Assembly (NCBI GenBank): GCA_013821605.1
Contig: JACDGP010000006.1
Location: 1 to 64,000, forward strand
Direction: 5' to 3'
Length of the DNA stretch: 64,000 nucleotides
Origin: Herpetosiphonaceae bacterium
GTDB taxonomy: Bacteria > Chloroflexota > Chloroflexia > Chloroflexales > Kallotenuaceae
Shown: positions 35,600 to 44,176 of the stretch, piece after piece
Position numbering within the stretch: position 1 is the stretch's first letter
Layout: each line of letters opens with the position of its first letter
The notes under the pieces: model-generated
Told to the model about the DNA's origin: nothing
What the model saw: the letters and a program-made list of their open reading frames with translations, nothing else
The model's database searches: none
Translations under genes and position numbers: made by a program

Positions 35600-38278
35600 A
35601 TGCCAGACAAACTCGTAATCGTTGAGTCGCCGGCGAAGGCGAAAACGATTCAAAAATATTTAGGTCCCGGCTATCAGGTCACAGCCTCGATGGGCCATGT
35701 CCGTGATCTGCCCAAGTCCCAACTCGGCGTCGATCTCGATAACGACTTCGCTCCGGCCTACGAAGTTACACCCGATAAAGCCAAGATCGTGCGCGAGCTT
35801 CAAGCGGCGATTCGCGGTGCTTCCGCCGTCTATCTAGCTACTGACCCCGACCGTGAGGGCGAAGCGATCGCTTGGCATATCACTGAAGCAACCCGCATTC
35901 CGCGCAGTAAACCGGTCTATCGCGTCGAGTTCAACGAGATTACCAAGGGCGCAGTTCAGGCTGCGGTCGCCCATCCACGCGAGATCGACCGTCATTTGGT
36001 TGATGCTCAGCAAGCCCGCCGCGTGCTTGATCGCTTGGTTGGCTACCGTCTGTCGCCGCTCTTGTGGGACAAAGTCAAGCGCGGGTTATCGGCCGGTCGC
36101 GTACAGTCGGTCGCCGTGCGGCTGGTCGTTGAACGTGATCGTGAGATTACCGCTTTTAAGCCACAGGAGTACTGGACGATTGAGGCCGATCTCTTGCCGG
36201 CGTCCGATGCCAAACCTCAAAAGTTTCGAGCGGTGCTGATCGAACGAGCCGGCAAAAAGCTCGATAAGTTCGCACTGCCGACCAAGGCGGCTGCCGATGC
36301 GATTCTCGTCGATCTTGATGGGGCCAGCTACCGCGTCACGACAATTACGCGCAAAGACAAGCGGCGCACTGCCGCGCCGCCTTTTACGACCTCGACCATG
36401 GCTCAGGAAGCCTCGCGCAAGCTGGGCTATAGCCCCAAGCGCACTGCGCAGATCGCGCAAGGACTCTACGAAGGGATTGACATTGGTGGCGGCGAAGGTC
36501 CAACCGGCCTCATTACCTATATGCGTACCGATTCGCTGAATGTTGCCAAAGAAGCCCAGGACGAGGCCCGCGACTTCGTGGCGGAGCACTATGGCCCCGC
36601 TTATGTGCCCGGCAAGCCGAATATCTATAAAACCAAGTCCAAAGGCGCCCAAGAAGCCCACGAGGCGATCCGCCCAACTAGTGTGCGGCGCACGCCCGAA
36701 GCCCTTCGCCGCTACCTGAATGCCGAGCAGTTCCGCCTGTATGATCTCATCTGGAAGCGTTTCGTTGCCTCGCAAATGGCCGCCGCCATCTTCGATAGCA
36801 CAACGGTCGATATCGCTGCCGGTCGCCAACTGCCCGCACATGGTGCTGGGCCCTATACCTTTCGCGCAACCGGCAGTGTGCTCAAGTTTCCTGGCTTTCT
36901 CGCTGTGTATCACGTTGGCTTAGACGAAGGCGAAGAAGACGAGGATCAAGAAGCGCTCCTGCCACCGCTCCGTGAAGACCAACTGTTGCGTTTGGTGGAA
37001 TTATTGAGTGCTCAGCATTGGACGCAGCCACCGCCCCGCTACACCGAAGCGAGTCTGGTCAAAGAACTCGAACGATTAGGTATCGGTCGACCTTCGACCT
37101 ATGCGGCCACGATTTCGACCATCACCTCGCGTGATTATGCGCAGGTGACGGATAAAAAATTGGTGCCGACTACGCTTGGTATGGTGGTGAACGATCTATT
37201 AGTTGCACACTTTCCAACGATTGTCGATTACAACTTCACAGCGCAAATGGAGCAAGAGCTAGACGACATTGCCGAGGGTGAGCGCGCCTGGGTGCCGGTC
37301 GTCAGAAGCTTTTTTGAGCCTTTCGAACGCACCTTAGCCACGGCGAAGGACGAAATGCGCGGCGTCAAAGGTGAGGTCATTACAACTGATATTCCGTGTC
37401 CAACCTGTGGTGCTCCCTTGGCGATCAAATGGGGCAAGCGCGGCGAATTCCTAGCCTGCTCACGCCATCCTGACTGCTCTTTTACCGGTGATCTTGCCCG
37501 CGACGATGAGGGTACGATCCGTCTGGTAGCTCAGCCCCAATTGGCCGAAGTTGAGCAAATCTGCGAAAAATGTGGCAGGCCTATGGCGCTGAAGAAGAGT
37601 CGCTTTGGCATGTTCCTGGCGTGTACCGGTTATCCCGAATGTAAACACACCGTCAACCTCCAAAAGGCGAGCGATGGCTCGTTAGTTTCTGCTACGCCCA
37701 CTGTTACTGATCACGCCTGTGATAAATGTGGCAAGCCCATGGTTCAGAAAAAGGGGCGCTATGGTATGTTCTTGGGCTGTTCGGGCTATCCCGAATGCAA
37801 CAACATTGTCAACCTTGATCGCTCAGGACAACCGAAAGCTCCCCCGCAAATTACCGCTGAACTATGCCCAGCCTGTGGTAAGCACATGGCGATCAAGCAA
37901 GGGCGCTATGGTCCTTTCCTAAGTTGCACGGGCTATCCTACTTGTCGCACCCTAGCAAAATTGCCGGTCGATGGTTCGCTCCCACGGTTACTCTCGGCCG
38001 ACGAAGTTGCTGCCTTGCCGCCGGAGCCAAAGCCACTCCGCGCCCCCGCTAAACGTCCAAAGCGCACCGCAGCGGCAGAGACCAAGCCGCAACGAACGGC
38101 GGCGAAGTCCTCTACCACAACACGCGCCCCGGCCAAAAAGGCCACCCGAACAACGTCCGGCAGTAAGCCCTCTACGGCCCCCGTTGCAAAAAAACGGACC
38201 AAGCTGGAACCGGCCGTGGTGGCAGCAACAGCAAGTGGAGTAACGCGACGCCCGCGCGCGGCGAAGCAGCCGGCCTAG
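35600..38278 (+). CDS. topA: DNA topoisomerase I (type IA)
   Basis: An 892-residue enzyme that relaxes negative supercoils by single-strand passage. The TOPRIM domain has KLVIVESPAKAKTIQKYLG and TDPDREGEAIAWHI; the active-site Tyr sits in GLITYMRTDS. Four C-terminal zinc ribbons follow, each C-x2-C...C-x5-6-C: CPTCGAPLAIKWG, CEKCGRPMALKKS, CDKCGKPMVQKKG and CPACGKHMAIKQG, from about residue 600 to 795. The last 90 residues are a Lys/Ala/Pro/Thr-rich tail (KRPKRTAAAETKPQRTAAKSS), likely disordered and DNA-binding, as in actinobacterial TopA. Start at 35600 follows GGGGAAG. It has its own promoter and 5' hairpin. Confidence 0.97.
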   Translation: MPDKLVIVESPAKAKTIQKYLGPGYQVTASMGHVRDLPKSQLGVDLDNDFAPAYEVTPDKAKIVRELQAAIRGASAVYLATDPDREGEAIAWHITEATRIPRSKPVYRVEFNEITKGAVQAAVAHPREIDRHLVDAQQARRVLDRLVGYRLSPLLWDKVKRGLSAGRVQSVAVRLVVERDREITAFKPQEYWTIEADLLPASDAKPQKFRAVLIERAGKKLDKFALPTKAAADAILVDLDGASYRVTTITRKDKRRTAAPPFTTSTMAQEASRKLGYSPKRTAQIAQGLYEGIDIGGGEGPTGLITYMRTDSLNVAKEAQDEARDFVAEHYGPAYVPGKPNIYKTKSKGAQEAHEAIRPTSVRRTPEALRRYLNAEQFRLYDLIWKRFVASQMAAAIFDSTTVDIAAGRQLPAHGAGPYTFRATGSVLKFPGFLAVYHVGLDEGEEDEDQEALLPPLREDQLLRLVELLSAQHWTQPPPRYTEASLVKELERLGIGRPSTYAATISTITSRDYAQVTDKKLVPTTLGMVVNDLLVAHFPTIVDYNFTAQMEQELDDIAEGERAWVPVVRSFFEPFERTLATAKDEMRGVKGEVITTDIPCPTCGAPLAIKWGKRGEFLACSRHPDCSFTGDLARDDEGTIRLVAQPQLAEVEQICEKCGRPMALKKSRFGMFLACTGYPECKHTVNLQKASDGSLVSATPTVTDHACDKCGKPMVQKKGRYGMFLGCSGYPECNNIVNLDRSGQPKAPPQITAELCPACGKHMAIKQGRYGPFLSCTGYPTCRTLAKLPVDGSLPRLLSADEVAALPPEPKPLRAPAKRPKRTAAAETKPQRTAAKSSTTTRAPAKKATRTTSGSKPSTAPVAKKRTKLEPAVVAATASGVTRRPRAAKQPA

Positions 38279-38332
38279 GAACCCATAATTATTGACAGGT
38301 TGTGGACATAATCTTTACGGCAAGGAAGGCGT

Positions 38333-39790
38333 ATGGCTGACGTGACAACCCCGGAATGGGTCAAGCATGCTGTCTTTTATCAAATCTTCCCTGATCGCTT
38401 CGCGAAAAGTGCAACCTTGACCAAGCCGCACAACCTAGAGCCATGGGATAGCGACCCAACCACCTATGGCTACAAAGGCGGCGACTTGCTGGGTGTTGTC
38501 GAGCATCTCGACTATCTTCAGGAACTTGGTGTGACGGCCCTGTATTTCAACCCGATCTTTCAGTCGGCCTCGAATCATCGCTACCACACCCACGACTACT
38601 TGCAAGTTGATCCACTGTTGGGCGGCAATACGGCCTTTGCTACCTTGCTTGGAGAGTGTAAGCGCCGCAACCTGCGAATTGTGCTCGACGGCGTCTTTAA
38701 TCATGCCAGTCGCGGCTTTTTCCAGTTCAACGATATCCTTGAGAACGGCGCTGCCTCGCCCTGGCTCGACTGGTTCTTCTTCGATGCCCACCCGGCCAAC
38801 GCCTATGATCACAACCGGCCACCCGGCTATAAAGCGTGGGTCGGCCTCCATGCTTTGCCCAAATTCAACACTGACAACCCACAGGTGCGCGAGTTCTTGA
38901 TGCAGGTCGGTGAGCACTGGGTTCGCCAGGGCATCGATGGCTGGCGCTTGGATGTTGCGGAGGAGATCATAACGCTAGGTTTCTGGCAAGAGTTTCGGCA
39001 GCGGATCAAGGCGATCAATCCCGAAGCCTATATCGTCGCGGAAATTTGGCACGAGAGCCAACAATGGCTGCAGGGCGATCAATTCGATGCGGTAATGAAC
39101 TATCCGCTGACCGAAGCGTTGATCTCGTTCGCGATCGGCCACCGCTTGCAGCAGGAACAAATTGGCGACCGTGGCTATTTCCCGCAGCCGGGGATCAGTG
39201 GCAGCACGTTCGCTGATAAACTTGATCGGTTACTCAGCCTGTATCCCTGGCCGATCCAGCTGGCGCAGTTGAACTTGCTCGACTCGCATGACACGGCGCG
39301 CTTCCTGACGCTGGCCGGCGGTGATCTGGCGAGCATGGAATTGGCTACGTTGCTCTTGTTTACCCTTCCGGGCGCGCCAAGCATCTACTACGGCGATGAG
39401 ATTGGTCTCACCGGCGGGCGGACCGACGCGGCGGCTCGCACGACCTTTCCATGGGAGCATCCCGAACGCTGGAATCAGGCGTTGCTCGCCTTTTACAAAC
39501 AAATGATCGCGCTCCGGCAGTCCCAATCGGCCTTACAGACTGGCACCTATCAGCGCGTATATGCCGACGACGCTGTCTATGCTTTCGCCCGCACCCTCGG
39601 AGACATGACACTGCTGATTGCAGTCAACGTCGGTGATCAAACGCATCGCGTTCAGCTACCGCTGGCACATCTGATAGTCGAGGCGATGCTCGGTACTCTC
39701 TTATACGGGTCTTGTGAAGATGTTGTTGTGGACGGCAGTACTTTAACGCTAACGTTGAGTGCCAGGAGCGGTGTAGTACTGGGTCCCTGA
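38333..39790 (+). CDS. GH13 alpha-glycosidase (neopullulanase/cyclomaltodextrinase-like)
   Basis: A 485-residue alpha-amylase-superfamily hydrolase acting on alpha-glucans or maltodextrins. Conserved regions: DGVFNHASRGF (region I), GWRLDVAEEI with the nucleophile Asp (region II), AEIWHESQQW with the acid Glu (region III), and LLDSHDTARFL (region IV). The segment starting WVKHAVFYQIFPDRFAKS is typical of neopullulanase-type enzymes, but the usual N-terminal starch-binding domain is missing. The C-terminal beta-sandwich is short. No signal peptide, so it is intracellular. AAGGAAGG precedes the ATG. It follows topA by 54 bases. Confidence 0.9.
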   Translation: MADVTTPEWVKHAVFYQIFPDRFAKSATLTKPHNLEPWDSDPTTYGYKGGDLLGVVEHLDYLQELGVTALYFNPIFQSASNHRYHTHDYLQVDPLLGGNTAFATLLGECKRRNLRIVLDGVFNHASRGFFQFNDILENGAASPWLDWFFFDAHPANAYDHNRPPGYKAWVGLHALPKFNTDNPQVREFLMQVGEHWVRQGIDGWRLDVAEEIITLGFWQEFRQRIKAINPEAYIVAEIWHESQQWLQGDQFDAVMNYPLTEALISFAIGHRLQQEQIGDRGYFPQPGISGSTFADKLDRLLSLYPWPIQLAQLNLLDSHDTARFLTLAGGDLASMELATLLLFTLPGAPSIYYGDEIGLTGGRTDAAARTTFPWEHPERWNQALLAFYKQMIALRQSQSALQTGTYQRVYADDAVYAFARTLGDMTLLIAVNVGDQTHRVQLPLAHLIVEAMLGTLLYGSCEDVVVDGSTLTLTLSARSGVVLGP

Positions 39791-39835
39791 TGTTTACGGT
39801 GAACAAGACAAGAGCACGACATAATCCTTGGTTTT

Positions 39836-39864
39836 TTGCGGTGAAGCATACTTTGCCGTATAAT
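39836..39864 (+). promoter_or_regulatory. Sigma-70 type promoter of rpsU
   Basis: TTGCGG, a 17-base spacer, then a consensus TATAAT. Predicted start near 39871, giving a leader of about 90 bases before the rpsU ATG. Confidence 0.7.
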
Positions 39865-39871
39865 ACCGCCA

Positions 39872-39891
39872 GCATCGGCAGCGGCTGATGC
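39872..39891 (+). promoter_or_regulatory. Hairpin at the predicted 5' end of rpsU mRNA
   Basis: GCATCGGC-AGCG-GCTGATGC: an eight-base-pair stem (one G-U pair) with a four-base loop, beginning eight bases after the -10 box. The position relative to the promoter is the same as in topA and ffh. Confidence 0.5.
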
Positions 39892-39961
39892 ACTCTGTGG
39901 TCGAGGGGGTGAATGGACAGCGGAGCGGATTATCGATAGATGACCGCATCCTCGCCAACAT

Positions 39962-40159
39962 ATGAAAGTCGATCGACGTGAGGGCGAATCCGTAGAGCAG
40001 CTTATTCGACGCTTCAACAAAGGCGTCGTTTCTGAACGGATCACCAAAACATTTCGCGAAAAAATGCATTTTGTGAGCAAGGGCGAACAGCGCAAAGAAA
40101 AGCGCCGTCGTGCCGAACGTAACCGGCGGAAACGTGAGCGTATGGTTCCACGCTTCTAG
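39962..40159 (+). CDS. rpsU: 30S ribosomal protein bS21
   Basis: A 65-residue small-subunit protein that helps initiation at the platform of the 30S subunit. Sequence MKVDRREGESVEQLIRRFNK followed by REKMHFVSKGEQRKEKRRRAERNRRKRER is characteristic, with the long basic C-terminal helix. No Shine-Dalgarno-like sequence precedes the ATG (CCTCGCCAACAT), unlike most neighbours; since S21 contacts the anti-SD region, feedback on its own mRNA is conceivable. It is followed by a strong inverted repeat, so it is largely a monocistronic unit. Confidence 0.95.
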   Translation: MKVDRREGESVEQLIRRFNKGVVSERITKTFREKMHFVSKGEQRKEKRRRAERNRRKRERMVPRF

Positions 40160-40177
40160 CCCAATCAGTACACGTGT

Positions 40178-40213
40178 GTAACGGGGGTGACGCGGAGCGT
40201 TCGCCCCCGTTAC
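40178..40213 (+). terminator. Strong inverted repeat after rpsU
   Basis: GTAACGGGGG pairs perfectly with CCCCCGTTAC across a 16-base interval, and the stem can be extended inward by three more pairs. A second small hairpin ACGAGC-CTTTTT-GCTCGT lies just downstream. There is no immediate T-run, but the stem strength and its place between rpsU and prfA make termination or attenuation likely. Confidence 0.6.
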
Positions 40214-40271
40214 CTGTTCAACGAGCCTTTTTGCTCGTTACCCAGAGAAATAATGCTCCTACGAGGTTCCG

Positions 40272-41366
40272 ATGCTTGACTCAAGAGTCATGGATAAATT
40301 AGCGCAGATTGCCGAGCGCTACGAACAAATCAACGAAGAAATGGCGCAACCGGAAGTTGCAACCGATAACCAGCAGCTACAAAAGCTCGCCCGCGAGCAG
40401 CGTGAGATCGAGCCGATCGTGCAGAAATATCACGAATATAGCCGCCTCCTCAAAGATATGACGGGTACCGAGGAGATGATCGCCGACGGTAGCGACCCTG
40501 AAATGCGTGAAATGGCGCAGACCGAACTCAGCGATCTGCGCACGCGCATTGAACCGCTCGACGAGGAGATCAAGCTGCTGTTGCTACCCCGCGATCCGAA
40601 TGATGATAAAGATGTCATTATTGAGGTGCGTGCGGGTGAAGGTGGCGACGAGGCCGGCTTATTCGCCGCTGAGCTCTTCCGCATGTATAACCGTTATGCT
40701 GAACTGCACAACTGGAAAACCGAGCTCTTATCTGCCAGCGAGAACGCGGCCGGTGGCTACAAAGACGTCTCCTTCGAGATTCGGGGTGAGGGCGCCTACA
40801 GTCGTATGAAGTACGAAGGTGGCGTCCACCGTGTGCAACGTGTGCCTACTACCGAAGCGCGAGGTCGCGTCCATACGTCGACCGCGACGGTCGCCGTTTT
40901 GCCCAAGGTCGAAGATGCTGCGGTTGATCTACGTGATGAAGATATTCGTGTGGATGTGTACCGCTCGGGTGGTCACGGCGGGCAAGGCGTTAATACGACC
41001 GACTCGGCCGTCCGTCTGACGCATCTCCCAAGTGGTCTGGTCGTAACCTGCCAGGATGGCCGCTCACAGATCAAAAACAAAGAGTCGGCTATGGGTGTGC
41101 TGCGTGCCCGCCTCTTTGCTATGGAAGAAGAAAAACGGTCACGTGAAATTGGTGCATCGCGCCTCGCCCAGGTTGGGACGGGCGAGCGGGCCGAGAAGAT
41201 CCGAACCTACAATTTTCCGCAGGATCGCATTACCGATCATCGCATCGGGCAGAACTTCTCGAACATCCCCGGCGTGCTAACCGGCGACCTTGACCGCCTG
41301 ATCGATGCCTTGACCATCAGCGACAACGCGGAGCGCCTCCAGGCCGTCAGTGCCGGTAATAATTAG
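40272..41366 (+). CDS. prfA: Peptide chain release factor 1
   Basis: A 364-residue class I release factor that reads UAA and UAG and triggers peptide release. The anticodon-like tripeptide region is VQRVPTTEARGRVHTS (P-T-T in the PxT position; RF2 would have SPF), and the catalytic GGQ is in RSGGHGGQGVNTTDSAVRLTH. An N-terminal helical domain (1-105) is normal. GAGG precedes the ATG at 40272. No prmC methylase gene follows, contrary to the common prfA-prmC pair. RF1 terminating at UAG is relevant to the in-frame TAG found at 50460. Confidence 0.96.
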   Translation: MLDSRVMDKLAQIAERYEQINEEMAQPEVATDNQQLQKLAREQREIEPIVQKYHEYSRLLKDMTGTEEMIADGSDPEMREMAQTELSDLRTRIEPLDEEIKLLLLPRDPNDDKDVIIEVRAGEGGDEAGLFAAELFRMYNRYAELHNWKTELLSASENAAGGYKDVSFEIRGEGAYSRMKYEGGVHRVQRVPTTEARGRVHTSTATVAVLPKVEDAAVDLRDEDIRVDVYRSGGHGGQGVNTTDSAVRLTHLPSGLVVTCQDGRSQIKNKESAMGVLRARLFAMEEEKRSREIGASRLAQVGTGERAEKIRTYNFPQDRITDHRIGQNFSNIPGVLTGDLDRLIDALTISDNAERLQAVSAGNN

Positions 41367-41383
41367 CATAATCGTCAGTAAAT

Positions 41384-41412
41384 TTGACGCGCGGCACTCC
41401 ATCCGCTACAAT
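41384..41412 (+). promoter_or_regulatory. Sigma-70 type promoter of ffh
   Basis: TTGACG, a 17-base spacer, then TACAAT, immediately after prfA. Predicted start near 41419. It probably drives ffh-rpsP-khpA-rimM. Confidence 0.75.
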
Positions 41413-41421
41413 TCCTTCCTG

Positions 41422-41439
41422 ACGCGGCCTGTGCCGCGT
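41422..41439 (+). promoter_or_regulatory. Hairpin at the predicted 5' end of the ffh mRNA
   Basis: ACGCGGC-CTGT-GCCGCGT: a perfect seven-base-pair GC-rich stem, starting ten bases after the -10 box, followed by TCTTGTT. It could stabilise the 5' end or act as a weak terminator for prfA. Confidence 0.55.
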
Positions 41440-41499
41440 TCTTGTTGCTGCCAGCGATCCGGGGTGGTACACTGACGGCACAATTGCTTGGGAAACGTG

Positions 41500-42957
41500 A
41501 TGTTTGAAACGCTTGGGGACCGACTTAATAGTGTATTTACTCGACTTGGCTCAAAGGGCCGGTTGAGTGAGGCCGACGTTGACGAAGCACTCAAAGAGGT
41601 GCGGCGCGCGCTGCTGGAAGCTGATGTCAACTTCAAGGTCGTCAAGGATTTTGTCGCGCGCATTCGTGAGCGCGCCGTCGGTGAGGATATTACCAAATCC
41701 CTAAGCCCGGCCCAAATGGTGGTCAAGATCGTCAACGACGAGCTGATCCATCTGCTGGGTGACGAAAACGTGCCCTTAGCCGACTCGAAGCCCGGCCCGA
41801 CCGTCATTCTGCTGGTTGGCCTCCAGGGTGCGGGCAAAACAACGATGGCTGCCAAACTGGCGCTGTACCTGCGCAAAAAGCACAAGCATCCCCTGCTGGT
41901 CGCTGCCGATATTTATCGTCCGGCTGCCATTACCCAACTCGAAACGCTCGGCAAGCAGCTCCAAATTCCGGTCTTTAGTGAGGGCACTGCGGTCAAGCCG
42001 CCCGTGATCGCCCAGCATGCGCTTGAACAAGCTCGGCGCGACAATAATCAGGTCGTCATCGTGGATACGGCCGGCCGCTTGCAGATCGATGATGCGTTGA
42101 TGTCCGAGCTTGAGGCTATCAAAGCGGTCGTTAATCCCGCCGAGACGCTGCTCATCGTCGACGCGATGATCGGTCAAGAATCGGTGCGTGTTGCCGAAGA
42201 GTTCAACAAACGTGTTCCTCTGACCGGCTTTATTATGACCAAGGTCGATGGTGATGCGCGCGGCGGTGCATCGTTGTCGATCCGTCAGGTTACCGGTGTC
42301 CCGATCAAGTTCCTAGGCACCGGTGAAAAAGCCGACGCGCTCGAAGCCTTCCATCCCGATCGGCTTGCCTCGCGTATCCTCGGCATGGGCGATGTGCTAT
42401 CGCTCATCGAACGGGCGGAGCAGGTCATTGATCGCGAAGACGCCGAGAAGATGGAGAAAAAGCTTCGCAAAGGCAAATTCGACTTCGAGGATTTCTTGAA
42501 CTCGATGCGCCAGATGCGCAAGCTTGGTCCACTAAAACAGATCCTGGGTATGATCCCCGGTATGTCCCAAATCAAAGACCTTGATGAGATGGTCAGCGAG
42601 GAAGACCTAAAGCGGATCGAGGCGATCATTTTGTCCATGACGCCGCACGAGCGTCGCAATCCCGACGTAATCAATCCCAGCCGCCGCAACCGTATTGCTC
42701 GTGGCAGCGGTTCCCAGATCGAAGATATCAACGCTTTGATCCAGCAATTCCGCGAAATGCAAAAAATGATGCGGCAATTTACCACACCCGCCGCGACTGC
42801 CAACGGCTCAACCAACAACAAAGGTGGTAGCGGCAAAAAGAAAAAAGGCAAAAAGGGCAAAGGACCTCGCAGTGGCCCACCGTCGTTACCGCCACCTGGT
42901 ATGACGGGCAAAGGTGGTCCGCCGGATATCAACGATCTTCTGCGCAAGATGCGCTAA
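41500..42957 (+). CDS. ffh: Signal recognition particle GTPase Ffh
   Basis: A 485-residue SRP54-type GTPase that binds signal sequences of nascent membrane proteins and delivers them to FtsY. N-domain helices (1-90), then the G domain with [15 protein letters not shown] (G1), DIYRPAAI and [12 protein letters not shown] (G3), and [10 protein letters not shown] (G4/G5 region). The methionine-rich M domain has [12 protein letters not shown] and later MQKMMRQF. The C-terminus is a Gly/Lys/Pro-rich tail ([22 protein letters not shown]), longer than in E. coli. The ATG at 41500 ([10 protein letters not shown]) matches the family start; the TTG in the track is four codons upstream. No SRP RNA gene was found in the window. 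Confidence 0.96.
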   Translation: MFETLGDRLNSVFTRLGSKGRLSEADVDEALKEVRRALLEADVNFKVVKDFVARIRERAVGEDITKSLSPAQMVVKIVNDELIHLLGDENVPLADSKPGPTVILLVGLQGAGKTTMAAKLALYLRKKHKHPLLVAADIYRPAAITQLETLGKQLQIPVFSEGTAVKPPVIAQHALEQARRDNNQVVIVDTAGRLQIDDALMSELEAIKAVVNPAETLLIVDAMIGQESVRVAEEFNKRVPLTGFIMTKVDGDARGGASLSIRQVTGVPIKFLGTGEKADALEAFHPDRLASRILGMGDVLSLIERAEQVIDREDAEKMEKKLRKGKFDFEDFLNSMRQMRKLGPLKQILGMIPGMSQIKDLDEMVSEEDLKRIEAIILSMTPHERRNPDVINPSRRNRIARGSGSQIEDINALIQQFREMQKMMRQFTTPAATANGSTNNKGGSGKKKKGKKGKGPRSGPPSLPPPGMTGKGGPPDINDLLRKMR

Positions 42958-42974
42958 GCTATTGGAGTTCACAC

Positions 42975-43265
42975 ATGGTTCGCATTCGTTTACGGCGTAT
43001 GGGCAAGAAACACCAGCCCACCTATCGTATTGTTGTGGCTGATGCTCGTTCGCCGCGTGATGGTAAGTTTATCGAAATCATTGGCAATTATGCCCCAACA
43101 CGTCAGCCCAAAGTGCTGAACGTGGATGGCGAGCGTGCTAAGTACTGGATGAGTGTGGGTGCTCAGCCTTCGGATACGGTTCAATACCTACTAAAAAAGG
43201 CCGGCATTATTGAAGGCGTAGCTCCAGCAGTTGCCCCCGCGACATTCGCCGCCGACGAAGCCTAA
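42975..43265 (+). CDS. rpsP: 30S ribosomal protein bS16
   Basis: A 96-residue 30S assembly protein. [41 protein letters not shown] and [24 protein letters not shown] are textbook bS16. It follows ffh by 17 bases in the classic ffh-rpsP-khpA-rimM order. The last 15 residues are Ala/Pro-rich and not conserved. A hairpin at 43289 separates it from khpA. Confidence 0.97.
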   Translation: MVRIRLRRMGKKHQPTYRIVVADARSPRDGKFIEIIGNYAPTRQPKVLNVDGERAKYWMSVGAQPSDTVQYLLKKAGIIEGVAPAVAPATFAADEA

Positions 43266-43288
43266 TTCGGAGTAGCCCCTAACGTGGT

Positions 43289-43317
43289 GAACGGGATCAA
43301 CAAGGTGATCCGCGTTC
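43289..43317 (+). promoter_or_regulatory. Bulged hairpin between rpsP and khpA
   Basis: GAACG-GGATCA / TGATCC-G-CGTTC: 11 base pairs with one bulged G and a six-base loop. No T-run follows, so it more likely tunes translation or mRNA processing between rpsP and the less abundant khpA-rimM products than stops transcription fully. Confidence 0.5.
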
Positions 43318-43345
43318 GCCGCGTTCTCGTATCAGGACCAATTGC

Positions 43346-43579
43346 ATGAAAGAACTTCTTACCTACTTGGTCAAAGAGATCGTAGACGACCCCGATGCGG
43401 TAGAGGTCCGTGAGCGGAGTGGTCAATATACCGTGACCCTTGAACTCAAAGTTGCGGAAGGCGACGCTGGCAAGGTGATCGGTCGCAGTGGGCGCGTGGC
43501 CAAAGCGTTACGTGATGTTTTAGGTATTGCTGCTGCGCGTGATCGCAAGCGTGTAAACCTGGACATCAACTCGCGATGA
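43346..43579 (+). CDS. khpA: KH-domain RNA-binding protein KhpA
   Basis: A 77-residue single KH-domain protein (YlqC/KhpA family). The GxxG RNA-binding loop is GKVIGRSGR near residues 43-51. The family start MKELLTYLVKEIVDDPDAV is clear. In other bacteria KhpA pairs with KhpB and affects cell size and RNA stability. It is coupled to rimM by an ATGA overlap, and sits between rpsP and rimM as usual. Confidence 0.95.
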   Translation: MKELLTYLVKEIVDDPDAVEVRERSGQYTVTLELKVAEGDAGKVIGRSGRVAKALRDVLGIAAARDRKRVNLDINSR

Positions 43580-44100
43580 GCGCTACACCGCTGCCCGAAG
43601 ATTTACTACTGATCGGGACGGTAGGACAGCCCTTTGGTATCAAAGGCCAGGTCAAGCTGCATAGTCTCACCAGTCACCCCGAACAGCTGCGACGCATCAA
43701 AACCGTTTTTGTCGGGCCGAAGTTAGTACCTTACCAACTCCTACAGGTGATCGAGCATAAGCCGAACCTGCTCCTGCTGCGTTTCGGCGGGATCGATACG
43801 CGCAACGCAGCCGAAGAGTTGCAAAAGACCGAAGTATTTATCCGTTCGTCTGAGGCAGCTCCTCTTGAAGAAGCCGAATACTTTTTCCATGACCTCCCTG
43901 GCATGGAAGTACGCACGCTCGATGGTCAAGTTGTCGGCACGGTCAAAGAGGTCTTGGAAACCGGTGCCAACGATGTTTTAGTTGTCGAGCGTCCCGACCA
44001 TCCCGAAGTACTGATCCCCATGATCCACGATGTCGTCAAAGAACTCAACGTCACGACTAAGACGATTACGATTGATCCCATTCCCGGCTTACTTGAATAA
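43576..44100 (+). CDS. rimM: 16S rRNA processing factor RimM
   Basis: A 174-residue 30S maturation factor that binds S19 and helps assembly of the 30S head. The N-terminal barrel has LLIGTVGQPFGIKGQVKLHSLTSHPEQL; the C-terminal PRC-barrel has EAEYFFHDLPGMEVRTLDGQVVGTVKEVLETGANDVLVVE and ends VTTKTITIDPIPGLLE. The ATGA overlap with khpA fixes the start. In many bacteria trmD and rplS follow here; instead, a new transcription unit begins after 76 bases. Confidence 0.95.
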   Translation: MSATPLPEDLLLIGTVGQPFGIKGQVKLHSLTSHPEQLRRIKTVFVGPKLVPYQLLQVIEHKPNLLLLRFGGIDTRNAAEELQKTEVFIRSSEAAPLEEAEYFFHDLPGMEVRTLDGQVVGTVKEVLETGANDVLVVERPDHPEVLIPMIHDVVKELNVTTKTITIDPIPGLLE

Positions 44101-44135
44101 GAGCCCTGGGATGGTCCTTACCCCACATCGCAATC

Positions 44136-44144
44136 TGTTATAAT
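44136..44144 (+). promoter_or_regulatory. Extended -10 promoter of the ATPase-helicase cassette
   Basis: TGTTATAAT, an extended -10 (TGn plus TATAAT), with no convincing -35 at 17 bases (CCTTAC). It lies between rimM and the first cassette gene; predicted start near 44151, leader about 26 bases. Confidence 0.55.
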
Positions 44145-44176
44145 CCGTCCATTCATGTAAAGAAGGAATGGGATCT

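Noticed and set aside
36086-36913. 275-residue minus-strand ORF inside topA
   Set aside because: Lies wholly opposite conserved topoisomerase motifs including the active-site Tyr; no start signals or domain.
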